A DNA stretch of 39,396 bases from Rubritepida sp. (lineage in GTDB: Bacteria; Pseudomonadota; Alphaproteobacteria; Acetobacterales; Acetobacteraceae): NCBI GenBank assembly GCA_028291455.1, contig JAQGHY010000195.1:1-39396 (forward strand), written 5' to 3'. Under the pieces are notes generated by a model. The model was not told the origin of the DNA and searched no databases. It saw nothing but the letters and a program-made list of their open reading frames with translations. Shown one piece after another: positions 1 through 7,948 of the stretch (position 1 is its first letter; the number at the start of each line of letters is the position of its first letter). A program made the position numbers and the translations under genes.

Positions 1-113
1 AGCCCATTGATCTCGCCCTTGCCGTTGGTCAGCGAGGCGCCGTCAACTGCGCGGATGCTGCCGAAGGCAACTACGATGTCGCGCGCCTCCAGCAAGGGTG
101 GCTCAGTTTGCAC
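1..113 (-). CDS. livG: Branched-chain amino acid-type ABC transporter ATP-binding protein (N-terminal fragment)
   Basis: Only the first 37 codons lie in the window; the gene runs off the left edge. The reading LLEARDIVVAFGSIRAVDG followed by a GEI.GL segment matches the start of LivG-type ATPases just before the Walker A loop, which lies outside. The chosen start is GTG at 113, overlapping the end of livM by 11 bases, as is usual in liv operons. It should power the LivHM permease by ATP hydrolysis on the cytoplasmic side. The fragment is short, so the LivG assignment rests mainly on this motif order and on the operon position after livM. Confidence 0.72.
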   Translation of the reverse strand, partial: MQTEPPLLEARDIVVAFGSIRAVDGASLTNGKGEING

Positions 114-1104
114 GGCGTGCCCTCCAGGCCTGGAACCGAGACAGGACCTCCGCGAGGCCGCCGGGCGCGAAGCGGCTGATGAACACGATGATCGCGCCAT
201 AGACGACATAGGTGATGCCGGTGCCGTCGCCGCCGAACATCGCGTTCGTGACCTCCTCCAGCGGCACCAGGATCGCGGCGCCGACCAGCGGCCCGAACAG
301 CGTCCCGGCACCGCCCAATGCCGCGGCGATCACCATCTTCACCGAGAGCAGGATGCCGAAACCACTATCGGGATCCACGAAGCCCACCATGGTCGCGTAG
401 AGCGATCCGGTCAGCGAGGTGAATCCCGCCGACACCAGCAGCGCATAGAGCTTGTAGCACTGCGCTGGCACACCGAGGCTGCGCGCCGCACGTTCCTGCC
501 CGCGGATGGCACGCAGGTAGAAGCCCATTCGCCCGAGATTCATCCACCAGGTGAAGGCGAGCAGCACCGCCAGCACGGCGCCGAAGATGTAGTAGTAGGG
601 CAGCGGGCTGATGAAGGAGAGGTCGGCCATGGACCGTGGCAGCGCCGGTCCCGAAACGCCCACCCCACCGCCCAGCACCGGCGAGTTCGTCACGATGATC
701 CGCGCCAGCTCGGCCAGCGCGATGGTCGCCATCGAGAAGTAGTGCCCCTTGAGCCGCAAGGTCGGCGTGCCGACGATCACCGCCAGCAGCAGCGACAGCG
801 CAATGCCGAAGGGCGCGCCGAGGATAGGCGCCCATTCGAACCAGGTGAAGCCGAGCAGCGAGGCATAGGCGCCGCAGCCGAAGTAAAGGACATGCCCGAT
901 GGAGATCTGCCCGGCATAGCCGCCGACAAGGTTCCAGGCCGAGGCCGACAGGGCCGCCAGCATCACCAAAGCACCGACGCGCTGGTAGAACACGTTCTCC
1001 ACCAGCAAGGGCCAGACGAGCAGGGCGATCAGCGCCAGAGCGCCGAAGATCAACCGCCCGGCGAGGCGGGGCGCCGCCGGGGTCTGCGTTGCTTGCGCGC
1101 TCAT
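103..1104 (-). CDS. livM: Branched-chain amino acid-type ABC transporter permease LivM
   Basis: A 333-residue polytopic inner-membrane protein and one half of the permease channel of a HAAT-family importer. It shows the family hallmark NLVGGYAGQISIGHVLYFG near residue 60, a GxxRAIRGQERAARSLG cytoplasmic coupling segment near residue 210, and the later GGAGTLFGPLVGAAIL segment. The start was placed at ATG 1104, whose ATGA overlaps the livH stop; a reading 11 codons longer would run into livH. The gene is third in the minus-strand order livK-livH-livM-livG. The substrate is not deducible: this transporter class also carries amides, aromatic acids and urea, and the catabolic genes across the divergent promoter hint at a non-amino-acid substrate. 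Confidence 0.92.
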   Translation of the reverse strand: MSAQATQTPAAPRLAGRLIFGALALIALLVWPLLVENVFYQRVGALVMLAALSASAWNLVGGYAGQISIGHVLYFGCGAYASLLGFTWFEWAPILGAPFGIALSLLLAVIVGTPTLRLKGHYFSMATIALAELARIIVTNSPVLGGGVGVSGPALPRSMADLSFISPLPYYYIFGAVLAVLLAFTWWMNLGRMGFYLRAIRGQERAARSLGVPAQCYKLYALLVSAGFTSLTGSLYATMVGFVDPDSGFGILLSVKMVIAAALGGAGTLFGPLVGAAILVPLEEVTNAMFGGDGTGITYVVYGAIIVFISRFAPGGLAEVLSRFQAWRARRAN

Positions 1105-1958
1105 GCCTTGCCCAGCAGTCCCTGCGGCCGGAACCACAGCACCGCCAGGAACAGCGCGAAAACCACCACATCCTTGAAGGCCGGGCCGATCCAGAAGGAG
1201 GTCAGGGATTCGATGATGCCGATGGTCAGCCCCGCCACCAGCGCCCCCGGCACGCTGCCGAAGCCACCGAGGCAGACCACCACGAAGGCAATCAGCGCGA
1301 GAGATTCACCCACCATCGGAGAGATGTAGAAGAACAGTGCGATCAACGCCCCCGCGACGCCCGTACAGGCCGCGCCCAGGCCCCAGGCCAGCGCCTGCAT
1401 CGGGTCCGGGCGGATGCCCACGAGCATCGCCGCGCTGCGATCCTCCGCCACCGCCAGCAGCCGGCTGCCGAGCGCGGTGCGGGTGAGCAGCATGTGCAGC
1501 CCGACGGTCAGCGTCAGCGCCGCAATCCCCGCCACCACGCGGGAGGGTTCCAGCCGCAGCCCGGCGAAGGTTACGACATCGCCGAGCAGGTTTTCCGGCA
1601 GGGAGACGAAGTTGGCGGAGAAGATCCAGAGCGTGGCGTAGCGCAGCACCAGCGCCAGGCCAAACGTGCCCAGGATCTGCGCCAGCATGGGCCCGCGCAT
1701 GACGTGTCGGACCAGGCCATAATAGACCACGACGCCCAGCATAAAGAGCACCAAAGCCGCCAACGGCACGAAGAATGCCGGGCCAAGGTGCAGGGCCGTG
1801 AAGGCGACGAAGGCGACGTACATCGCGATCATCACGAAGTCGCCATGGGCGAAGTTCACGACGTTCATCATGCCCCAGATCAGCGTGAGGCCGGAGGAGA
1901 ACAGGGCATAGACGGCTCCAACCAGGAAGCCGTTCAGAACAACTTGGGCGAGGATCAT
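1101..1958 (-). CDS. livH: Branched-chain amino acid-type ABC transporter permease LivH
   Basis: A 285-residue integral membrane protein, partner of LivM. Its N-terminus has the characteristic LivH run ending GLTLIWGMMNVVNFAHGDF (about residues 23-41), and a RAVAEDRSAAMLVGI-like coupling segment lies near residue 170. Hydrophobic spans cover most of the length, and the size fits the family. It begins 10 bases after the stop of the binding-protein gene and ends in a 4-base overlap with livM, so the three are almost certainly co-transcribed and translationally coupled. Confidence 0.93.
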   Translation of the reverse strand: MILAQVVLNGFLVGAVYALFSSGLTLIWGMMNVVNFAHGDFVMIAMYVAFVAFTALHLGPAFFVPLAALVLFMLGVVVYYGLVRHVMRGPMLAQILGTFGLALVLRYATLWIFSANFVSLPENLLGDVVTFAGLRLEPSRVVAGIAALTLTVGLHMLLTRTALGSRLLAVAEDRSAAMLVGIRPDPMQALAWGLGAACTGVAGALIALFFYISPMVGESLALIAFVVVCLGGFGSVPGALVAGLTIGIIESLTSFWIGPAFKDVVVFALFLAVLWFRPQGLLGKA

Positions 1959-1968
1959 TATGGGACGC

Positions 1969-3213
1969 TCACTCCCAGCCCCTATAGGGGAGCTGAAGCT
2001 GCGCCGTGGCCGTCTCCGTCGGCCAAACCGAGACGTATTCGCGCCCGCGGAGCTGCACCAGGAGCACCGATCCGAGGGTGTTCTGCCCCTTGTCGTCGAA
2101 GCGCACGCCGCGATAGCCGATCATCAGCTGTTCCGCCTTTAGGTCGGTCGCCTTCAGGGCGGTCTGAATCGCCGCGGGCGCGGTGGAGCCGGCGCGGTTG
2201 ATGGCGTCGCAGGTCACCAGGAAGCCCTGCATGATCCGTGCCGTGGTGTCGTCCATATCGCGGCCGGTACGGGCCTTGTAGAGCGCGTTGACCTTGAAGG
2301 AGTTGCTGCCGGCACGGCTGGGGTCGAAGGCGCTGCGGTTGATGACGCCCTGGGCGATGTCCCCGGCGGTCTGCACGAAATTATCATCCGAGAAGCCGGA
2401 ATCGTCGCCGATCAGGATCGGCGGCCGGTAGCCCTGGGCACGCATGGTCCGAGCATAGAGGATGGCGTCCGAGGTGTAGCTGATGAAGATCGCCACATCC
2501 GGCTGCGCGTCCTTCAGCTGCAGCACCTGCGCGGAGACGTCGGCGCTATTCGCCGCATAGGGGATCTGCAGGGCGATTGCGATGCCGGCGGCCTCGGCCG
2601 TGCGGCGGATCACATCGGCGATCGACGTGCCGTATTCCGTGTTCTCGTTGACGATGGCGACCTTCGTCACCGGCCGCCCATTGACGCGCGCGGCCTTCAG
2701 GAACTCCACGTAGATGGCGGCGATGTCGGGGCCGATCGGCGTGGTGCGAAAGAACCACTTGAAGCCGCGCTCGGTCAGGTTTGTGGCAACGGATTCGCCG
2801 TTCACATAGGGGATGCCGTGCCGTTCCGCGATTGCGCTGGCCGTCTGCGTCAGGCCGGACTGGTAGCCGCCCGTCAGCGCCACCACACGCTCCTGCGTGA
2901 TCAGGCGCAGCGCTTGGTTCTGCGCGACCGAGGGGTTGCCCTGCTGATCCGCCATCACGAGCTGCAGCGGCCTTCCGCCGATGGCCGGAAAGCCCGTCGT
3001 CGCCATCAGCGGCATGGAGGCGAGGTCGGGCTGGGGCGTGTTGATCAGCTCCACGGCTAGCTCGATCGCGGCCTTGCCCGAATTGCCGGCCGAAGCCGCC
3101 ACGCCGGTGAGCGGCATGAGCGAGCCCACCTTGATGGGCGCTCCCTGGGCCATGGCGCGCCCGGCGAACAAGAGCGCGGGCGCGGCGAGCAGTGGGCGGC
3201 GGCTGATGGACAT
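1969..3213 (-). CDS. ABC transporter substrate-binding protein (LivK/type I periplasmic-binding fold)
   Basis: A 414-residue secreted binding protein. The leader [23 protein letters not shown] is a signal peptide with a twin-arginine-like start. The mature part begins with IKVGSLMPLTG, typical of Peripla_BP_6 receptors, followed by AAIELAVELIN and, further on, YGTSIADVIRRTAEAAG hinge-region segments. The reading frame is open further upstream to about 3534, but the start at 3213 fits the leader and has an AAGGGGAAG ribosome site. It is the first gene of the liv-type operon and defines substrate specificity, which cannot be read from sequence alone. Expected location is the periplasm. Confidence 0.9.
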   Translation of the reverse strand: MSISRRPLLAAPALLFAGRAMAQGAPIKVGSLMPLTGVAASAGNSGKAAIELAVELINTPQPDLASMPLMATTGFPAIGGRPLQLVMADQQGNPSVAQNQALRLITQERVVALTGGYQSGLTQTASAIAERHGIPYVNGESVATNLTERGFKWFFRTTPIGPDIAAIYVEFLKAARVNGRPVTKVAIVNENTEYGTSIADVIRRTAEAAGIAIALQIPYAANSADVSAQVLQLKDAQPDVAIFISYTSDAILYARTMRAQGYRPPILIGDDSGFSDDNFVQTAGDIAQGVINRSAFDPSRAGSNSFKVNALYKARTGRDMDDTTARIMQGFLVTCDAINRAGSTAPAAIQTALKATDLKAEQLMIGYRGVRFDDKGQNTLGSVLLVQLRGREYVSVWPTETATAQLQLPYRGWE

Positions 3214-3220
3214 AGGCTTC

Positions 3221-3237
3221 CCCTTGAGATCGAAGGG
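3221..3237 (-). promoter_or_regulatory. Hairpin covering the ribosome-binding site of the livK-like gene
   Basis: On the minus strand CCCTT (3237-3233) can pair with AAGGG (3225-3221) across a 7-base loop. The AAGGG is part of the ribosome-binding site of the gene starting at 3213. The stem is only 5 bp, so this is weak on its own. It is listed because similar arrangements occur before other genes in the window. Confidence 0.25.
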
Positions 3238-3268
3238 CGGTCGAGCCGCCATCCTTGATTTGAGGCGT

Positions 3269-3296
3269 AACCTAGCGGCGTTCGGCCGCTTCGCAA
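3269..3296 (-). promoter_or_regulatory. Putative promoter of the liv-type operon with overlapping inverted repeats
   Basis: On the minus strand TTGCGA (3296-3291) and TAGGTT (3274-3269) are separated by 16 bases, a fair sigma-70-type match. The inverted repeat CCGCTT-CGC-AAGCGG (3286-3300) covers the -35 box and GCGGC-N5-GCCGC (3275-3289) fills the spacer, so a regulator could bind here. The region also serves the divergent gene at 3378. Prediction by eye only. Confidence 0.38.
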
Positions 3297-3377
3297 GCGG
3301 TTCCATACCGTGATTGACGAGCCAGCCCGCCGCGCGCGAGACTTCGCCGATAAAAGCAATAGGGAGGGACATGCGGC

Positions 3378-4583
3378 ATGAGCGCAGCCAGTGACCGTGT
3401 GGTTTCGACCCCCATGGCCGAGGATCCGATCGCCCGTGCCCGCGCGCTCGCGCCGCTGATCCAGGCGGCCGGGCCGCGCATCGAGGCCGAACGCGAACTC
3501 CCCGCCGATCTGCTCGCCTCCCTGCACGCCGCACGCCTGTTCCGCACGCTGCTGCCCCGCGCCATCGGCGGCGAGGAGACCACCCCCGAAACCTATGCGC
3601 GCATGATGGAGATCATCGCCCGCGCCGACGCCTCCACCGCCTGGTGCATCGGCCAGGCCTCCGGCTGCTCCATGGCCGCGGCCTATGTGGCGCCCGAGGT
3701 CGCGCACGGCATCTGGGATGCGCGCGACGCCGCGCTGGCCTGGGGCGCCGTCGGCCCCGGGCAGGTCGCCGAAGTCGTGGATGGCGGCTATCGCGTCACC
3801 GGCAGTTGGCCCTTCGCCAGCGGCGGCCGCCACGCCACCTGGTTCGGCGGCCATTGCCGCGTCCGCGAGCGCGACGGCAGCCTCCGCACCATGCCCGACG
3901 GCTCGCCCTACGAGCGCACGATGCTCTTCCCGCACAGCGCCATCACGATGGCACCCAACTGGCAGGTGATGGGCCTGCGCGGCACCGGCAGCGACACCTA
4001 TTCCGTCGCCGATCTCTTCGTGCCCGAGGCCTTCACCGTGCGCCGCGACCGCGACGAGGAGCGGCATCCGCAGGGTTCGGGCGCGCTGTACCGCTTCACC
4101 ACCACGCATCTCTACGCCTCGGGCTTCGCCGCCGTGGCGCTCGGTATCGCTCGGGGCATGCTCGACGATTTCGTGACGCTGGCGGCTGGGAAGACACCGC
4201 TGGCCACCGCGCGCACTCTGCGCGACAGCCCGGTGCTGCAGAGCGGGTTGGCCTGGGCCGAGGGCAAGTGGCGCGCCGCCCGCGCCGGTCTGCACGCCGC
4301 CCTGCGCGAGACGCACGAGCACGTCGCCACCGGCGCGGCGATGACGACGGAACAGAAGGTAGCGATCCGCCTCGCCTCCACCTTCGCCATCCACCAGGCC
4401 AAGGAGGTGGCGGACTTCGCCTGGACCGAGGCCGGTGCCACCGCGATCTTCGAGAGCCAGCCCTTCGAGCGCCGCTTCCGCGACATCCACGCCGTAACCC
4501 AGCAGGTACAGGCGCGGCGCAACCATTTCGAGACCGTCGGCCAGCACCTGATGGGGCTGACCCCGCATCCCCGCTTCCTCTGA
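3378..4583 (+). CDS. Acyl-CoA dehydrogenase-fold flavin-dependent monooxygenase (oxygenase component, probable)
   Basis: A 401-residue protein of the acyl-CoA dehydrogenase superfamily, in the branch of FMNH2/FADH2-dependent hydroxylases (HpaB-C2, HsaA, DszC and IacA-like) rather than true CoA dehydrogenases. The supporting pattern is an N-terminal helical domain with LHAARLFRTLLPRAIGG (about residues 50-66), then ASTAWCIGQASG, then the beta-domain signature VTGSWPFASGG near residue 140, and a C-terminal helical domain with a late HAVTQQVQARRNHFE segment. The start follows an AGGGAGG site at 3361-3367. These enzymes need reduced flavin from a separate reductase; a candidate lies at 8794. A VOC-fold gene follows 16 bases downstream, suggesting joint action on an aromatic or heterocyclic substrate. 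The substrate is unknown. Confidence 0.82.
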   Translation: MSAASDRVVSTPMAEDPIARARALAPLIQAAGPRIEAERELPADLLASLHAARLFRTLLPRAIGGEETTPETYARMMEIIARADASTAWCIGQASGCSMAAAYVAPEVAHGIWDARDAALAWGAVGPGQVAEVVDGGYRVTGSWPFASGGRHATWFGGHCRVRERDGSLRTMPDGSPYERTMLFPHSAITMAPNWQVMGLRGTGSDTYSVADLFVPEAFTVRRDRDEERHPQGSGALYRFTTTHLYASGFAAVALGIARGMLDDFVTLAAGKTPLATARTLRDSPVLQSGLAWAEGKWRAARAGLHAALRETHEHVATGAAMTTEQKVAIRLASTFAIHQAKEVADFAWTEAGATAIFESQPFERRFRDIHAVTQQVQARRNHFETVGQHLMGLTPHPRFL

Positions 4584-4599
4584 CCCGAAGGACCTCGCC

Positions 4600-5007
4600 A
4601 TGCCACTCGAAGGCCTGAACCACTACACGATCCGCCCCGTGGACCTCGCCCGCACTCGCGACTTCTATGTGGAGGTGCTGGGGCTGGAGGAGGGCTACCG
4701 CCCGCCGCTCGGCTTCGAGGGCCACTGGCTCTACTGCGGCGGCGCCCCCACCGTGCATCTGATCGGCCCGCGGCCGCAGCGCGAGGTGGGATGGCCGGAA
4801 CGCGTGGTAGGCCCCACCGGCCTGCTGGACCACATCGCATTCTCCTGCACCGGGCTCGCGGAGATGCGTGCGCGGCTGGAAAAGAGTGGGTTCAAATACG
4901 AGGAACGCGTCATCCCGCGCGACCGGCAGACGCAGCTTTTCCTCTACGACCCGGACGGCGTGGCGGTGGAGCTGAACTACCCGCCTTCGGAGACAACAGC
5001 CGCGTAA
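4600..5007 (+). CDS. VOC-superfamily protein (glyoxalase/extradiol dioxygenase-like)
   Basis: A 135-residue single vicinal-oxygen-chelate module pair. The first beta-alpha-beta-beta-beta unit starts LNHYTIRPVDLARTRDFY and the second starts LLDHIAFSCTGLAEM. Likely metal ligands are His8, His78 and Glu124 (in DGVAVELNY), with His53 also well placed. The family includes glyoxalase I, dioxygenases and antibiotic-binding proteins, so the reaction is not fixed. Position 16 bases after the flavin-oxygenase gene and just before a cupin gene favours a catabolic role such as ring cleavage or isomerisation of the oxygenase product. Confidence 0.82.
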   Translation: MPLEGLNHYTIRPVDLARTRDFYVEVLGLEEGYRPPLGFEGHWLYCGGAPTVHLIGPRPQREVGWPERVVGPTGLLDHIAFSCTGLAEMRARLEKSGFKYEERVIPRDRQTQLFLYDPDGVAVELNYPPSETTAA

Positions 5008-5029
5008 AGCGGCGCACAGGAGAACACCC

Positions 5030-5464
5030 ATGCTCAAACGCACGCTGCTGATGGCGATGCTCTCCTTGCCCGCGATGGGGCAAAGCGTTGATCCCGCGGC
5101 CATAGCATTCCGGCTGCCGGATCAAATCCCCTGGGGCGCGGTGACGGCCAACGGCAATCAACAGGCCGTGCTGGTCGGCGATCCCTCTCGGCCCGGCTTC
5201 TATGCGGTGATGGTGCGCTGGCTGCCGGGCAACATGTCCCGTCCCCACTCGCATCCGAATGACCGCTTCATCACGGTGATCTCGGGGACGTGGTGGATGG
5301 GATCCGGGACGGAGTTCAACCCCGCCGGCACGGTCCCGGTCGGCGCCGGCAGCTTCGTCACGCATTTCGCGCGCGGCATCCACTACGACGGCGCGAAGGA
5401 CGAGCCGGCGGTTATTCTGATCATGGGCGAAGGTCCCGGAACCTCGACGCCCGCGGCCCGGTAG
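5030..5464 (+). CDS. Secreted cupin-domain protein
   Basis: A 144-residue protein with a short signal peptide (MLKRTLLMAMLSLPAMGQ) and one cupin barrel. Cupin motif 1 is visible as SRPHSHPNDRFITVISG, with two histidines and further polar ligands; motif 2 appears as GSFVTHFARGIHYDG, with two histidines. The fold usually binds Fe, Mn or Ni, and such secreted members are mostly of unknown function. The gene starts 22 bases after the VOC gene and ends exactly where the convergent Bug-family gene ends (5464 against 5465), leaving no room for a separate terminator. Confidence 0.82.
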   Translation: MLKRTLLMAMLSLPAMGQSVDPAAIAFRLPDQIPWGAVTANGNQQAVLVGDPSRPGFYAVMVRWLPGNMSRPHSHPNDRFITVISGTWWMGSGTEFNPAGTVPVGAGSFVTHFARGIHYDGAKDEPAVILIMGEGPGTSTPAAR

Positions 5465-6442
5465 TTACTCCTGCACGATCCCGGCGCGCGCGATGAGGTC
5501 GCGCCAAGCCGGGACCTCGCGGGCTATGCGGTTCGCCAGCGCCTCCGGACCGTCGGGGCGCACGACGAAACCGGCGTTGCGCATGCGCGCGCGGGTCTCC
5601 GCATTGCCCATGACCGCCGTGGCCTCACGCGCCAGCCGCTCCACGATGGCGTTCGGCGTTCCGGCAGGGGCGTAGAGGCTGAGGAACGTCTCGGTCACGA
5701 AATCGGTGAAGCCGAGTTCCCGCATGGTCGGCACCTCCGGCAGGTCGAACCAGCGGTCCGGCCCGGTCTGCGCTAAGGCGTGCAGCAGACCGCCCTTGAT
5801 CTGCGAATGCGACGAGGCGAGCGCGGTCGCGCCGATCTCAGTATTGCCGGCGAGCAGCGCCTGCACGCAAAGCGCCGCACTGCTGTGCGCCACCTGGATC
5901 AGGCTGAACTCGCGCAAGATGCCCAGCCGCTCGCCCGCCAGATGTGGCGTGGAGCCGGAGCCGGGATTAGCAAAGTGCATCCCGCCCGGCGTGGTGCGCG
6001 CCCGCGCGATGAGATCGTCGAGGTTGCGGATGGACGATGCCGCCCCGGCGAGAAAAACGTCCGGCGAGGCGGCTAGCTCGGTGATAGGAGCGAAGTCGCG
6101 GATCGGGTCGTAGCCGGGATGACGGAACAGGCTGGCGTTTACCACGAAGCCGCTGGAGGGCACGAGCAATGTGTACCCGTCCGGCGCCGCGCGTGCGGCG
6201 AGTGCCGTGCCGATATTGCCGCCGGCGCCGCCGCGATTCTCGATCACCACCGGCTGGCCCAGCGCCGGGGAGAGGCCGTTGGCAAGGATGCGCGCCACCA
6301 CGTCGGTCGGCCCGCCCGGGCTGAAAGGCACCACGATGCGCAGGGGTCGATTGGGCCAGGATTGGGCCCGCGCCGGGACGGCGATCAGGGCCGGGAGCGC
6401 AAGCATCAGCCGGCGCCCCATGCCGGCGCGTGTTTGTGTCAT
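5465..6442 (-). CDS. Bug/TctC-family tripartite tricarboxylate-type substrate-binding protein
   Basis: A 325-residue periplasmic receptor. After the leader (GRRLMLALPALIAVPARAQ) comes WPNRPLRIVVPFSPGGPTD, a signature of the Bug family, followed by VVIENRGGAGGNIGT and APDGYTLL, which form the carboxylate-binding loops. The start at 6442 was chosen because GGGAGG lies just upstream and the leader fits; an 18-codon longer reading is less likely. No TctA/TctB membrane partners are in the window, which is common: Bug genes are massively amplified as orphans in beta- and some alphaproteobacteria. Ligands are usually small carboxylates or related compounds. Confidence 0.9.
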   Translation of the reverse strand: MTQTRAGMGRRLMLALPALIAVPARAQSWPNRPLRIVVPFSPGGPTDVVARILANGLSPALGQPVVIENRGGAGGNIGTALAARAAPDGYTLLVPSSGFVVNASLFRHPGYDPIRDFAPITELAASPDVFLAGAASSIRNLDDLIARARTTPGGMHFANPGSGSTPHLAGERLGILREFSLIQVAHSSAALCVQALLAGNTEIGATALASSHSQIKGGLLHALAQTGPDRWFDLPEVPTMRELGFTDFVTETFLSLYAPAGTPNAIVERLAREATAVMGNAETRARMRNAGFVVRPDGPEALANRIAREVPAWRDLIARAGIVQE

Positions 6443-6452
6443 CCATTTCCTC

Positions 6453-6470
6453 CCGTTCTTGATGGAACGG
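6453..6470 (-). promoter_or_regulatory. Hairpin abutting the ribosome-binding site of the Bug-family gene
   Basis: On the minus strand CCGTTC-CATCAA-GAACGG forms a perfect 6-bp stem with a 6-base loop. Its 3' arm runs straight into the GGGAGG ribosome site of the gene starting at 6442, sharing part of it. It could modulate initiation. A role is inferred from position only. Confidence 0.35.
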
Positions 6471-6596
6471 TGCGATTTCGTGACGGTCCGCGTCAAGCGC
6501 TCCTATTTCGCGCGATGCCCGATTGAACCCTGGCCGCGGAGGGATAAGCTGCCTCCGAAGGGCGGCGTCCAAGCCGGCCACGGGAGAAATGGATCC

Positions 6597-7856
6597 ATGA
6601 AGAAGCTTCTGCTGGCCACGCTGGCCTTGCTCGCCCTTCCGTCTGCGCCGCCGGCCTTTGCAGCCGATCCCCTGCCCCGCGCCGCCCCGGAGAGCCTCGG
6701 TTTTTCGGCTGAACGGCTCAACCGCATCCGCACGACCATGGAGGCCGATGTCGCGCGCGGGCAGCTCCCCGGCGCCGTCATCGCCATCGCGCGGCGCGGC
6801 CAGCTCGCCTATTATGAGGCCTTCGGCAACCTCGACGGCGCGCGCACGCGGCCCATGCCGATCGACGCCATCTTCCCCATCGCCAGCATGACCAAGCCCT
6901 TGACGGGCGTGGCGCTGCTGACGCTGCTGGAGGAAGGCCGCCTGTCAATCGGCGACCCGGTCTCGCGCTTCTTCCCGCAGCTTGCCGACCGCCGCGTCGC
7001 AGTGGATGGGAACCCCGAAAACACCGTGCCGGCTGCCCGGCCGATCACGCTGATGGACCTGGCACGCCATACCTCCGGCATCACCTATGGCGGGCGCGGC
7101 ACGACGGCGCTGCACCGGCAGTATCCGGCGGGCTCCGGCGCGGCCTCGCGCGACTACGACACGAATAGCTTCATCGCGAAGCTCGCCACGCTGCCCCTGC
7201 TGCATCAGCCCGGGACCGTCTGGGACTACAGCCTCTCCATCGACGTGCTGGGCGCGGTGGTGGAGCAGCTGACCGAGCAGCGCCTCGGCGAGGCGATGCA
7301 GCAGCGCATCTTCCGGCCGCTCGGCATGGCCGATACAGGCTTCCTGGTCTCGGAGGCGCAGCGCCCGCGCTACGCAACTCCCCTTCCGGTCGACCCGGCC
7401 ACCCGTCAGCCGCAATCGGTCGAGATGGGCCTGACGGCACCGCGCTTCGACTGCGGCGGAGGCTGCGCCGTTTCCACCGCGGGCGACTACATCCGCTTCG
7501 CGCAGATGCTGCTCAACGGCGGTACCCTCGACAACCAGCGCATCCTTTCCCGGGCGAGCGTCGCGGAGATGACCCGCGACCACATGTTCCCCGGTATCCG
7601 CAACGACCTCACCGGCACCGAGGGCAACATGGTGAACTGGGGCTTCGGCCTCACCGTCGCGGTGCGGCGCCCCGGCGGCAGCGCGCTGCTCGGCAATGCC
7701 GGCATGTTTAGCTGGAACGGCGCCTACGGCACGGCGATGTGGGTTGATCCGCAGGAGCAGCTGGCGGTGGTGTTCATGGCGGCGACGCCGGGATTGCTGC
7801 GGCAGTACTACCGCCGGGTGATCAACGCGCTGGTGTACCAGGCCATCACCGACTGA
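6597..7856 (+). CDS. Secreted serine hydrolase, class C beta-lactamase/EstB-like
   Basis: A 419-residue protein with a clean signal peptide (MKKLLLATLALLALPSAPPAFA). The active-site motif S-x-x-K is Ser97-Met-Thr-Lys100 in IASMTKPLTG, and the second motif is Tyr211-Ser-Leu in VWDYSLSIDVLG. A late FSWNGAYGTAMWVDP segment corresponds to the third conserved region, which in this branch replaces the KTG of true beta-lactamases. That pattern points to esterase, D-aminopeptidase or transesterase activity (EstB/LovD type) rather than antibiotic resistance. The reading frame is open far upstream, but the ATG at 6597 with the signal peptide is the sensible start. It is divergent from the Bug gene and probably acts in the periplasm. 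Confidence 0.88.
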   Translation: MKKLLLATLALLALPSAPPAFAADPLPRAAPESLGFSAERLNRIRTTMEADVARGQLPGAVIAIARRGQLAYYEAFGNLDGARTRPMPIDAIFPIASMTKPLTGVALLTLLEEGRLSIGDPVSRFFPQLADRRVAVDGNPENTVPAARPITLMDLARHTSGITYGGRGTTALHRQYPAGSGAASRDYDTNSFIAKLATLPLLHQPGTVWDYSLSIDVLGAVVEQLTEQRLGEAMQQRIFRPLGMADTGFLVSEAQRPRYATPLPVDPATRQPQSVEMGLTAPRFDCGGGCAVSTAGDYIRFAQMLLNGGTLDNQRILSRASVAEMTRDHMFPGIRNDLTGTEGNMVNWGFGLTVAVRRPGGSALLGNAGMFSWNGAYGTAMWVDPQEQLAVVFMAATPGLLRQYYRRVINALVYQAITD

Positions 7857-7948
7857 ACGTGGTGGCGGCGCGGCGCTCATCGGCGCTGTACGCCGCCGAC
7901 GTTAAGCCACTATCCTGAACGGCCATCGACAATTTCGGGGAAAAGAAG

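Noticed and set aside
7-1329. 440-codon open frame on the plus strand opposite livM and livH
   Set aside because: LivM and LivH are unmistakable on the minus strand; the plus-strand product is polar low-complexity sequence.
3371-3394. Seven-codon ORF (ATG 3371) overlapping the start of the flavin oxygenase gene
   Set aside because: It lies only 3 bases from the shared AGGGAGG site, whereas ATG 3378 is well spaced and begins the real gene; no sign of a leader peptide function.
3057-4601. 514-codon open frame opposite the flavin oxygenase gene
   Set aside because: Antisense of a gene with clear superfamily motifs; product rich in Gly, Arg and His without a recognisable fold.
6597-7856. Beta-lactamase resistance gene
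   Set aside because: The S-x-x-K and Y-S-L motifs are those of EstB-like hydrolases and the K-T-G triad motif is missing, so antibiotic resistance is not supported.
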